Shown here: in pieces, positions 33,461-41,984 of the stretch | Position numbering within the stretch: the stretch's first letter is position 1 | Layout: every line of letters starts with the position of its first letter | The notes under the pieces: generated by a model | The model's database searches: none | What the model was told of the DNA's origin: nothing | Seen by the model: only the letters and a program-made list of their open reading frames with translations | Program-made: the position numbers and the translations under genes | From: Lyngbya sp. PCC 8106 | GTDB taxonomy: Bacteria > Cyanobacteriota > Cyanobacteriia > Cyanobacteriales > Microcoleaceae | Direction of reading: 5' to 3' | Assembly (NCBI RefSeq): GCF_000169095.1 | Contig: NZ_AAVU01000008.1 | Location: 117,158-181,157 of the forward strand | DNA length: 64,000 bases

Positions 33461-33613
33461 GCGCGAAGTGCGGTCTTGGCGGTTTCCGTCAAGGAGCAAC
33501 TTCGTAAGAGAGCGCGAAGTGCGGTCTTGGCGGTTTCCGTCAAGGAGCAACTTCGTAAGAGAGCGCGAAGTGCGGTCTTGGCGGTTTCTGTCAAGGAGCA
33601 ACTTCGTAAGAGA
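33461..33613 (+). repeat. Three exact-register copies of a 51-bp hairpin repeat between psaA and psaB
   Basis: Units start at 33461, 33512 and 33563. Copies 1 and 2 are identical and copy 3 differs by one C-to-T. Each begins GCGCGAAGTGCGG and ends ACTTCGTAAGAGA. Each folds as an inner stem CTTGGCGG-TTT-CCGTCAAG and an outer stem (CGAAGT with ACTTCG). A short partial match (CGCAAGAGA, 33452-33460) precedes the array. The array is GC-rich in AT-rich surroundings and ends 20 bp before the psaB start. It has no spacers and is not a CRISPR. Confidence 0.95.
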
Positions 33614-33633
33614 AGACGATTTAGTTAGGACTT

Positions 33634-35862
33634 ATGGCAACCAAATTCCCCAAATTTAGTCAGGGATTGGCTCAAGATCCGACCACCCGTCGGATTTGGT
33701 ACGGGATTGCCACAGCCCATGATTTTGAGAGTCATGATGGCATGACGGAAGAAAATCTTTACCAAAAGATTTTTGCTTCCCACTTCGGTCACATCGCCAT
33801 CATCTTTCTCTGGACATCTGGCAGCCTGTTCCACGTCGCCTGGCAAGGTAATTTTGAACAATGGGTTAAAGATCCCTTAAATGTCCGTCCGATCGCTCAC
33901 GCGATTTGGGACCCTCAATTCGGACAGCCTGCGGTAGATGCTTTCACGCAAGCAGGTGCTTCTAATCCGGTTAATATCGCTTACTCAGGTGTTTACCACT
34001 GGTGGTACACCATCGGCATGAGAACCAACGGAGATCTCTACCAAGGTTCTATCTTCTTGCTGTTAATGTCTGCAATCTTCCTGTTTGCAGGCTGGTTACA
34101 CCTCCAGCCCAAATATCGTCCTAGCCTCTCCTGGTTCAAAAACGCTGAATCTCGTTTAAACCATCATTTGGCGGGTCTATTTGGGGTCAGCTCTTTGGCT
34201 TGGACAGGACACCTGGTACACGTTGCCATTCCTGAGTCTCGCGGACAGCACGTGGGTTGGGATAACTTCCTCAGCACTCTGCCTCACCCGGCAGGCTTGG
34301 CTCCCTTCTTCACCGGAAACTGGGGCGTTTACGCTCAAAATCCGGATACGATGAGCCATGTGTTTGGGACTTCAGAAGGTTCAGGAACAGCTATTCTGAC
34401 CTTCCTCGGTGGGTTCCATCCTCAGACTGAATCTCTGTGGCTGACGGATATGGCTCACCACCATCTGGCGATCGCTGTGCTATTCATCATCGCTGGACAT
34501 ATGTACCGGACTCAATTTGGAATTGGTCATAGCATCAAAGAAATGCTCAATTCCAAAGATCCCCTGTTCGGCTTCAAGAATGAGGGTCAGTTTAATCTGC
34601 CTCACCAAGGGTTGTATGACACCATCAACAACTCTCTGCATTTCCAGTTAGGCTTGGCGTTGGCTGCTTTGGGCGTAATCACTTCTTTGGTCGCCCAGCA
34701 TATGTATGCCCTACCGCCTTACGCATTTATAGCGCGGGACTACACCACTCAAGCTGCACTGTACACCCATCATCAGTATATTGCTGGTTTTCTGATGGTT
34801 GGTGCTTTTGCTCACGGCGCGATCTTCTTTGTCCGTGACTATGATGCAGAAGCAAACAAAGGTAATGTGTTGGCTCGGATGCTCGAACACAAAGAGGCAA
34901 TCATCTCTCACCTGAGCTGGGTGTCTCTGTTCTTGGGCTTCCACACTTTAGGAATCTACGTTCACAATGACGTTGTTGTTGCGTTCGGTACTCCTGAAAA
35001 ACAAATCCTGATTGAACCTGTATTCGCTCAGTTCATTCAGGCGGCTCACGGAAAAGCTGTTTATGCCATGGATGTTTTGCTGTCGAACCCCGATAGCATT
35101 GCAACCACTGCATGGCCCAATCACGGTAATGTTTGGTTACCCGGTTGGTTAGACGCGATTAACTCTGGTAAGAACTCTCTGTTCTTAACCATTGGCCCTG
35201 GCGACTTCCTGGTTCACCATGCGATCGCTCTGGGTCTGCATACCACCACTTTGATTTTGGTTAAAGGTGCGTTGGATGCTCGCGGTTCCAAGTTGATGCC
35301 CGACAAGAAGGATTTTGGTTATTCCTTCCCTTGCGACGGTCCTGGTCGTGGCGGTACTTGCGACATCTCGGCTTGGGATGCTTTCTATCTGGCTATGTTC
35401 TGGATGTTAAACACGCTAGGTTGGGTAACCTTCTACTGGCACTGGAAACATCTGGGTATCTGGCAGGGTAATGTCGCTCAGTTCAATGAATCCTCAACCT
35501 ACCTGATGGGATGGTTACGGGATTATCTCTGGCTGAACTCTTCCCAGCTAATTAACGGATACAACCCCTTTGGAACGAACAACCTATCCGTCTGGGCTTG
35601 GATGTTCCTCTTTGGACACCTGGTTTGGGCAACAGGCTTCATGTTCCTGATCTCTTGGCGTGGTTATTGGCAAGAGTTGATCGAAACTTTGGTCTGGGCT
35701 CACGAGCGTACTCCTCTGGCTAACTTAGTTCGCTGGAAGGATAAGCCTGTGGCAATGTCCATCGTTCAAGGTCGTTTGATTGGTTTGGCTCACTTCACGG
35801 TCGGTTATATTCTGACCTATGCTGCCTTCCTGATTGCCTCGACTGCGGGTAAGTTTGGTTAA
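33634..35862 (+). CDS. psaB: Photosystem I P700 chlorophyll a apoprotein A2
   Basis: This 742-aa PSI core partner of PsaA starts MATKFPKFSQGLAQDPTTRR. It has the FX ligand loop FPCDGPGRGGTCDISAWD, the His-rich DMAHHHLAIAVLFIIAGHMY helix and the canonical C-terminus. A short AGGA Shine-Dalgarno lies four bases before ATG 33634. Co-transcription with psaA is usual in cyanobacteria. The three 51-bp hairpins immediately upstream would lie in the intercistronic mRNA and could influence processing or relative yield (inference). Confidence 0.99.
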   Translation: MATKFPKFSQGLAQDPTTRRIWYGIATAHDFESHDGMTEENLYQKIFASHFGHIAIIFLWTSGSLFHVAWQGNFEQWVKDPLNVRPIAHAIWDPQFGQPAVDAFTQAGASNPVNIAYSGVYHWWYTIGMRTNGDLYQGSIFLLLMSAIFLFAGWLHLQPKYRPSLSWFKNAESRLNHHLAGLFGVSSLAWTGHLVHVAIPESRGQHVGWDNFLSTLPHPAGLAPFFTGNWGVYAQNPDTMSHVFGTSEGSGTAILTFLGGFHPQTESLWLTDMAHHHLAIAVLFIIAGHMYRTQFGIGHSIKEMLNSKDPLFGFKNEGQFNLPHQGLYDTINNSLHFQLGLALAALGVITSLVAQHMYALPPYAFIARDYTTQAALYTHHQYIAGFLMVGAFAHGAIFFVRDYDAEANKGNVLARMLEHKEAIISHLSWVSLFLGFHTLGIYVHNDVVVAFGTPEKQILIEPVFAQFIQAAHGKAVYAMDVLLSNPDSIATTAWPNHGNVWLPGWLDAINSGKNSLFLTIGPGDFLVHHAIALGLHTTTLILVKGALDARGSKLMPDKKDFGYSFPCDGPGRGGTCDISAWDAFYLAMFWMLNTLGWVTFYWHWKHLGIWQGNVAQFNESSTYLMGWLRDYLWLNSSQLINGYNPFGTNNLSVWAWMFLFGHLVWATGFMFLISWRGYWQELIETLVWAHERTPLANLVRWKDKPVAMSIVQGRLIGLAHFTVGYILTYAAFLIASTAGKFG

Positions 35863-35899
35863 TCTAGCATAAACTAAACTTGCTTCCTTGAAGCTGAAT

Positions 35900-35926
35900 C
35901 CCTCGTCGCCTGACGGGGGGTTTTTT
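35900..35926 (+). terminator. Rho-independent terminator of psaAB
   Basis: CCCTCGTC-GCCT-GACGGGGG (35900-35919) forms an 8-bp GC-rich stem with one G-T pair, followed by GTTTTTT, 37 bp after the psaB stop. Confidence 0.92.
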
Positions 35927-36654
35927 ATAAGTTAAAAATCGCAAGTGTTAGAGATCAGAAGAATATTATTTACCTAAATTAATATAATTTACAGTCATTA
36001 CACTGACTATTGTAAACTTTAGTTTAATTGGCTTGCCGATCAATAGATAAAGAATTACATTGTTAATAGAAGCTAATCAAGCTTCATTTGACAGATAAAC
36101 AGGCAATGTTTGAAGGGTTCACTCGAACTCAATCTAACAAAGCTAATCATCGCAGTTTACTGGGAAACGAGGAGGTCAACACACTGTTTCATCTGAAGTC
36201 TGTGATTTCACATAGCATCACCTGCCTGAGTTGCAGAAATTTCCTCAAATGGTGATTTGGGAGCCATACATTAAAATCAATCATACTCTTTAATGTAACT
36301 CTATTTCAATTTAAAAAAGAGGAGTCAATCTGCTAAACTAGGAGGTCAAGAAAGCTGTTTAAGTTCAAATCTGTCTCGTCAAATATCGGTAACAGCATCC
36401 ACAAGGTATTCTTATATTTCCTCAAATAGCTAACAGAGAGCAATGCAACTAAATGATCATTTTTAGTGTAACTCTGGATCTATTTTTACATAGGAGGAAG
36501 TCACTGAGAAAACAAGTTAGGATGCTGTTATTGTTGTAGGGTTTCTGATTAACTTAAAAAAAATCTAAAAAAATAGACTATGTACTGATGAGATCATCAA
36601 CAAATCGTCTATCTTGAATCTATATTGGAAATGAGTTTGAACGGTATTTATTAT
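35927..36654. other. Long AT-rich convergent spacer downstream of psaB with a diverged tandem repeat
   Basis: About 730 bp lie between the psaB terminator and the stop of the PEP-CTERM gene on the other strand. No gene is seen. The second half holds two diverged copies of a unit of about 170 bp, listed separately. It may be a decayed element or a source of small RNAs. Confidence 0.5.
36165..36510. repeat. Diverged tandem repeat, period about 170 bp, with AGGAGGTCA motifs
   Basis: AGGAGGTCAA occurs at 36170 and 36340, followed by CTGTTT. ATTTCCTCAAAT occurs in both units, then TTAATGTAACTCTATTT versus TTTAGTGTAACTCTGGAT, then AGAGGAGTCAATCTG versus AGGAGGAAGTCACTGAG. Order and spacing are kept in both copies although the sequence between has drifted. 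No open frame spans either unit. Confidence 0.65.
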
Positions 36655-37533
36655 TTAGACTTTTGCTTTCTCCTTCTTTCGCTTTTTAGAAGATTCCTTC
36701 TTAAATAAAACTCCAAATCCTAAAGCTGTACCTGTTCCTAGAATTGTGAATGGTTCCGGAACAAAATAGACTCCATCAATCGAAGCATTCTGCAAAGCAA
36801 TATCTCTAGCAATCAGAGTTCCTGAAACCTTTCCGCCATTAATACTGGTGCTTGAACCTCCATTAACAGCTAGGATTGTACCAAAAACACTAGAATCTCC
36901 ATCTAGCAATACATTCCCCAAAACATTAATCAGTACGTTATCGACTTTAACTCCACCCGTTAACTCAATTGCAGCAAAGTTAGAGAGCTTTAAATCCCCT
37001 CTAATATTGAGAACGACTGATTCTCCTCGAAGTGCATTAATCGTAAACTTGTTATCTCCATCGAGATTAATGCCACCATTGATATCAATGACATTATTGA
37101 AATTGGGTTTTCCCACCCCTGTCACTGTTGTTGCAGTATCAATACTACCAAAAGTAGCAGTGGGGTTCGTTACACTAAAAGCATTATTTGACGCAGTTTG
37201 GGCATAGTTACTAACGCTCGATAGTTCGTCTGAGTTTAGAGAAAAGAATTCATTGAGGGTGAGTTCTCCGTTGGCATTAATCGGAACATAACCTCCTGTT
37301 CCCACATCTAATACTGTGTAATCCCGAGGTACATAGGGAAAAACTTCAGTTTTAAGTTGTCCAACCGTAATCGCCTGAGTGGGTAAAGCAAATAAAGCCG
37401 TCGCAGCAGCTATTCCAGCAGATACCATCCATTGAGTTAATGTCCGTTTGGGAGATGCTTCGAGTTGAAAATGGAAAACGTTTTCTAAACCCTGATCATT
37501 TTGTTCTTCAGACTTTGTACTTACTCGTATCAT
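36655..37533 (-). CDS. PEP-CTERM-type exported protein
   Basis: This 292-aa protein has a signal-like helix (MVSAGIAAATALFALPTQA, cleavage about residue 54) after a charged N-terminal extension, a beta-rich repetitive body (INGGINLDGDNKFTINALRG, LNIRGDLKLSNFAAIELTGG), and a C-terminal VPEPFTILGTGTALGFGVLF helix followed by a Lys/Arg tail. This is the PEP-CTERM sorting signal recognised by exosortase systems in cyanobacteria. The body resembles choice-of-anchor A-type extracellular proteins. The translation start is uncertain because about 35 residues precede the signal helix. A surface or matrix role is inferred; the heparinase-like gene upstream on the same strand hints at exopolysaccharide. 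Confidence 0.82.
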   Translation of the reverse strand: MIRVSTKSEEQNDQGLENVFHFQLEASPKRTLTQWMVSAGIAAATALFALPTQAITVGQLKTEVFPYVPRDYTVLDVGTGGYVPINANGELTLNEFFSLNSDELSSVSNYAQTASNNAFSVTNPTATFGSIDTATTVTGVGKPNFNNVIDINGGINLDGDNKFTINALRGESVVLNIRGDLKLSNFAAIELTGGVKVDNVLINVLGNVLLDGDSSVFGTILAVNGGSSTSINGGKVSGTLIARDIALQNASIDGVYFVPEPFTILGTGTALGFGVLFKKESSKKRKKEKAKV

Positions 37534-38093
37534 CAGTTCACCCTTATCCTGTGTTCAAAATCAATCAACAAAAGACACAATGTTGATGGTCAATTCAATG
37601 AAAAAATTAGTCTGACTTCAGACTTGTGAAAACAAACATTGGATATAGCCTAATCATATATAGCTTTTTTTTAAAAAAAGGACAACTTTACAAAAGCTTT
37701 ATAAAAGTTTTACACAGATAGTTCTTATGTAAAATATAGCTTTAGAGCTAAACAAACCGTTAATGCAAATTAAAATAGACTCCGGGCTTTAGGGCCGAAG
37801 GCTTGGAGACTTCAAGAGCAATAAAAATTAGATGAAAAATTAGATCGAGAAAAGTTAAATAGGCATTGATGATTGATAAATTAAGAATATCTTAAAACCT
37901 TTAAAGATTTAATACATTTTTGTGATCAAGCTGTATCTAATTAATTTTTCTATTTTTCTTTAATCCATGAAATTTTATAGTGCTACTCACTAAGGTTAAG
38001 ACACTTATAAAGGCTGAAAACGCAGGGTAAGAGTCGAACTTTTGCCTTTTGCAAGATTACCTTTTGCCTGCGCGTAGCGTCATAGTTGCGTAA
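37534..38093. other. Intergenic region, AT-rich
   Basis: These 560 bp lie between the heparinase-like gene stop and the PEP-CTERM gene start (both minus). It contains the PEP-CTERM promoter, runs of A and T near 37670, and small GC-rich islands at 37784-37815 (GGGCTTTAGGGCCGAAGGCT) and 38062-38085 (GCCTGCGCGTAGCGTCATAG), which look like remnants of dispersed small repeats. No gene was seen. Confidence 0.5.
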
Positions 38094-40346
38094 TTAAGGA
38101 GAAATTATCTGAGATTGAGTCTCGGACTGATCAACCAAATTGCCAGCCAACAAAGGGACTTTTCCCTGACGTAAAACCGCACATTCACCGAACAGTATTA
38201 AGTCTGAACTAAGTTTTAAGGGTTTGTTTTTGTTTAAATTCACTGCAATTTTAGCAGGACTGTGATCTCCAATTTTTACCGATAAAATCATGGTATCAGA
38301 AGTAGCCGAAAACACATGAACATCAACCCCAAGAACTCGATCTTTTGCAGGAACCAAAACCCAAGCAAAACAAGTTGAAGTTTGTATTTGAGTTGAATAA
38401 ATCGCCGTTGGGTTCGGTTGCTTATGATTATACTCCCGACTCCACCAACCCTGAACCGGATTTTCTTGACCTTGAACTAAATTCACCGTCCAATCAAGAG
38501 TAGAAACAGGAATAATTTTCAGATTTCCTAACCCTTCATCCACAGAACCTACAGTATCTGCTTCAGTAACGACAGTACAATCTGGATGAAAATGCCATAG
38601 TGTTTCTATCTGACGGGGACGGTTCGTGAGAATTTGATCGACAACGACCCAGTATTGATCACGCAGATAGACAACCGCCCGAGTATGAGTAACTATTCCT
38701 GAAACCCCAATAAATCCAGCTTTAAAACAACTTCGGGCATAGTCTAACTCATCAGAAATACTATAGCTAATATTTTCCGTAAACGGACGATAAGTTTCCC
38801 GAATATCCATTTTTTGTCCGCCGCCATTCACTAAAATCACATTATGACTGGCTGACCCTCGAAAATAATGCCAATAAGGACTACGAACATAACTGTATCG
38901 ACCACTATCAACCAATAAATCCCGTCCATAAGCAGCGACAGAAAGATGCAGTTTATCATTATGAATATGATAGTTAATTCCCATTGGTCCCATATCAAAA
39001 AATGCCCAGTGAGCTTGTTTATCCCAAGCACTTCGCATCACCATTTGACCCGCCCAAGGAAAAATAATAGAAGGTCTGACCATCGGCTTTTGACCTGATT
39101 TTCTATTGGTAGTAATAGAAGTCCAGTCTAGTCGCTCATAAGTAATTGCGGCTTCTTTGATAATAGCTTGATTGTAATCTCTATCTGAGTCATTATTAAG
39201 AACACCATAGCCATCGGGACGCACTGAATAAGCCAAGTAATTCCACATCTGTTCTAAACGTTTTTTAAACAATGGTGGAACAGGCTGTCCTGATTGCAAG
39301 AGTAAATTAGCAAAACTCTGAAAATCATCCATTGTAACCCGGTGATAATGGCTTGTTAATTCCTTGTGAACTCCATCAGGATAGACCTGAATATTGATCT
39401 GGCTAACTAAATGATATTCAGCATATTTAAACCATTCTTGAGACTGTTTAAATTCAGGCCAGTATAAAGCAAGCGTTGCTAAACCATTCATTTCTCGACA
39501 CAACCAATTGGCTCCCCAACCATGAAAATGTCGTAGATAATTAGCATGGTCGGAAACACTTGATAACATCAGAATACGAGCCGCAGGAGAAAAAGCTTCA
39601 ATAGGTTGTAAACTATAAAAAATTGATGACCAATTGATCATACGCCAAGCCACTTCTAAGCCTCGCCATTGCGCCCAGGTGGATGTACTTGTTGATGATA
39701 GACTAGAAAGAATCCAATCGATAATCTGATTGTTTAAGCAGCAAATATAGTCTAAATTATTCGTTTTTTTATACGCAATAAATAAATCTTTTAAATGATA
39801 GTGACGATTTATAAAAAAAGCCCATTGTTCATCATTTTTTGGGCCTTTATATGACCAGTCTAAATAATAATCAGACAGACGGGGTACTTTCCCTGTCACT
39901 AATTGAAAGGTAAAGGTATCTTTGAGTAATAATTCAGCATCAGAATAATGGATAGTATTCGGTTGAACAGCAATCTGATGTTGCCATGCTTTGGGATTAT
40001 AATGACAGTAATATTCGAGTAACGCTTCACAAGCTTCTAACCAATTCCCTTTAGAGGTAGCTATTTTAACTGTTTGTAAACCTTCCTTGTCTAAGTTTAG
40101 ACTCAAAAATAGATTTTTAATTCGCTGGGGATAGAGTTCACAAATTTCTGGAAGTGAGATTTTACCCCAGTCTGTTTTGTACTGATGTCCAATTGTTTTT
40201 TGTGCAGTATTCAATGAAATCAGAAAATTTTTAGTTAAAGGATATATACACTTAATTTTTATTTTCCTTTTCGCTTTTTTAAAATAAGTTTGAGTCAGGT
40301 TTTCAAAATCTTTGAATTTTTCTGTATTCAACCAATTTTCAATCAT
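38094..40346 (-). CDS. Heparinase II/III-family polysaccharide lyase-like protein
   Basis: This 750-aa protein has an N-terminal alpha/alpha toroid (about 60-430; WAQWRGLEVAWRMINWSSIF, GWGANWLCREMNGLATLALY, HKELTSHYHRVTMDDFQSFA) and a C-terminal beta-sandwich heparinase II/III-like domain (about 430-720; MGINYHIHNDKLHLSVAAYG, LLVDSGRYSY, RGSASHNVILVNG). Candidate catalytic residues are the His in YHIHNDKLH and Tyr/His in the toroid. No signal peptide is visible. Such proteins often sit in polysaccharide assembly loci (alginate lyase or AlgL-like roles). Substrate unknown. Confidence 0.88.
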   Translation of the reverse strand: MIENWLNTEKFKDFENLTQTYFKKAKRKIKIKCIYPLTKNFLISLNTAQKTIGHQYKTDWGKISLPEICELYPQRIKNLFLSLNLDKEGLQTVKIATSKGNWLEACEALLEYYCHYNPKAWQHQIAVQPNTIHYSDAELLLKDTFTFQLVTGKVPRLSDYYLDWSYKGPKNDEQWAFFINRHYHLKDLFIAYKKTNNLDYICCLNNQIIDWILSSLSSTSTSTWAQWRGLEVAWRMINWSSIFYSLQPIEAFSPAARILMLSSVSDHANYLRHFHGWGANWLCREMNGLATLALYWPEFKQSQEWFKYAEYHLVSQINIQVYPDGVHKELTSHYHRVTMDDFQSFANLLLQSGQPVPPLFKKRLEQMWNYLAYSVRPDGYGVLNNDSDRDYNQAIIKEAAITYERLDWTSITTNRKSGQKPMVRPSIIFPWAGQMVMRSAWDKQAHWAFFDMGPMGINYHIHNDKLHLSVAAYGRDLLVDSGRYSYVRSPYWHYFRGSASHNVILVNGGGQKMDIRETYRPFTENISYSISDELDYARSCFKAGFIGVSGIVTHTRAVVYLRDQYWVVVDQILTNRPRQIETLWHFHPDCTVVTEADTVGSVDEGLGNLKIIPVSTLDWTVNLVQGQENPVQGWWSREYNHKQPNPTAIYSTQIQTSTCFAWVLVPAKDRVLGVDVHVFSATSDTMILSVKIGDHSPAKIAVNLNKNKPLKLSSDLILFGECAVLRQGKVPLLAGNLVDQSETQSQIISP

Positions 40347-40748
40347 GATAGTTTACCCTGGTTTTAATCTTCAATATCACTGATTGTTTATTAAGCCAAC
40401 ATAAATAACCGGTGAATAGAAAGACAATCACGTAAAACTGAGAATATTTATAGATAGCACCCGAAGCTTGAATAACCGAAGAAAGGCATAAATTATCACC
40501 TTTAGTATATCTCACAATATACAAAATTTTATAAATCAAAGAGACTCAATCAAAAAATTTACAATAAAAATTTACAATTTTATATCAACATTTATTGTTT
40601 TGAAAGCTTGTTTTAGTAATCAAAAAAATTCATAACCACACTGATGTCTGAAATGCGGTAAGCTTATAAAGCGTTATTTTTAGGCTGTCAAGCTGTGACT
40701 TTTGTTAGACTCTAAATAAACCCATAAACCCTGTAATCCACTGTAGCA
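40347..40748. other. Divergent intergenic region
   Basis: About 400 very AT-rich bases separate the heparinase-like gene (-) and the MidA-like methyltransferase gene (+) and must hold both promoters. No RNA gene, repeat or operator was recognised. Confidence 0.5.
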
Positions 40749-41978
40749 ATGACAGTTCAACCTCAAAATAGCGGTAACAAGCCCAATTCAATTCTGCGTG
40801 AGTTCATTACTCAGCAAATTAACGAAAGCCCAAATCAGCGTATCTCTTTCGCTGAATATATGAATTGGGTTCTTTATCATCCTCAACAGGGATATTACGC
40901 TACACCTCAAACTCGCATCGGCGCCTCTGGAGACTTTTTCACAGCACCTCACCTGGGTATAGATTTTGGAGAATTACTCGCTGAACAGTTGGTAGAGATG
41001 TGGGAGATTTTACATCAACCTCAGCCTTTTACTCTTGTAGAAATGGGGGCTGGACAAGGTATTCTCGCGGCAGATATCTTACAATACATTCAGCGACGGT
41101 ATCCGCACTGCTTCAAAGTTGTAGACTATATCATTATTGAAAAATCAGCCGCCCTCAAAGCAGAACAACAACAGAAACTCAATGATCAAATCGGTTCTTC
41201 TGTCTCGGTGCGTTGGTGTGAATGGGATGACATTCCTAACGATTCCATTACAGGCTGTTTCTTCTCCAACGAACTCGTAGACGCTTTACCTGTACACCAA
41301 GTCATTGTTCGCAATCATCAACTGCGAGAAATCTATGTTGCGCTTAACACGCATAGTGAGGGCAACAATAGCATTAACGCTTATTTTACAGAAATTGAGG
41401 CTGATTTGTCAACCCCCCAACTTCAAACCTATTTTCAATCGCTAAAAATTGACTTATTATCTGAGATTTATTCTGATGGATATCGTACTGAAATTAACTT
41501 GGCTGCACTCGATTGGATAACAACAGTTACGAACAAATTACAACAAGGATTTGTATTGACGATTGATTACGGTTATTCGGCTGAACGTTATTATAGCCCA
41601 ACTCGTGCGAGTGGAACCTTACAATGTTATTATCAGCATCGTCATCATAATAATCCTTATATCCATATTGGTCAACAAGATATAACGGCTCATGTTGATT
41701 TTACAGCTTTAGAAAAACAAGGAGAATTATTAGGATTAGAAGTGATTGGATTTACCCAACAAGCCCTGTTTTTAATGGCATTGGGACTTGGCGATCGCAT
41801 TGCGGCTATTTCTCAAACTCAGGGACAAAATTTATCCGAAGTTTTGCGAAGACGGGAAGCTTTACATTCTCTGATTAATCCGATGGGTTTAGGTAATTTT
41901 GGAGTGTTAATTCAAAGTAAAGGTTTAGCCACAAAAAATCCTATTCAACTCAAAGGTTTAACCATTCCTACACTCTAA
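40749..41978 (+). CDS. MidA/NDUFAF7-family SAM-dependent methyltransferase
   Basis: This 409-aa protein of the DUF185 family has a Rossmann SAM site VEMGAGQGILAADILQYIQ (about 97-115). Family blocks are HPQQGYYATPQTRIGASGDF (N-terminal), SNELVDALPVHQV, LTIDYGYSAERYYSPTRASG and YIHIGQQDITAHVDF. The mitochondrial homologue NDUFAF7 methylates an arginine of complex I subunit NDUFS2; a similar role with cyanobacterial NDH-1 is possible but unproven. It is convergent with the photolyase-like gene, the stops being only 6 bp apart. Confidence 0.92.
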   Translation: MTVQPQNSGNKPNSILREFITQQINESPNQRISFAEYMNWVLYHPQQGYYATPQTRIGASGDFFTAPHLGIDFGELLAEQLVEMWEILHQPQPFTLVEMGAGQGILAADILQYIQRRYPHCFKVVDYIIIEKSAALKAEQQQKLNDQIGSSVSVRWCEWDDIPNDSITGCFFSNELVDALPVHQVIVRNHQLREIYVALNTHSEGNNSINAYFTEIEADLSTPQLQTYFQSLKIDLLSEIYSDGYRTEINLAALDWITTVTNKLQQGFVLTIDYGYSAERYYSPTRASGTLQCYYQHRHHNNPYIHIGQQDITAHVDFTALEKQGELLGLEVIGFTQQALFLMALGLGDRIAAISQTQGQNLSEVLRRREALHSLINPMGLGNFGVLIQSKGLATKNPIQLKGLTIPTL

Positions 41979-41984
41979 CAGTTC

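Noticed and set aside
33461..33613. CRISPR array
   Set aside because: The three units are directly contiguous without spacers, and no cas genes are present in the window.
33468..33659. Small Arg-rich frame across the psaA-psaB hairpin array
   Set aside because: A 51-bp repeat without stop in one frame necessarily makes a repetitive peptide; it overlaps the psaB start and has no initiation signal.
40339..40539. A 66-codon frame upstream of the heparinase-like gene
   Set aside because: AT-rich, no ribosome-binding site, no recognisable motif; it is in the expected promoter region.
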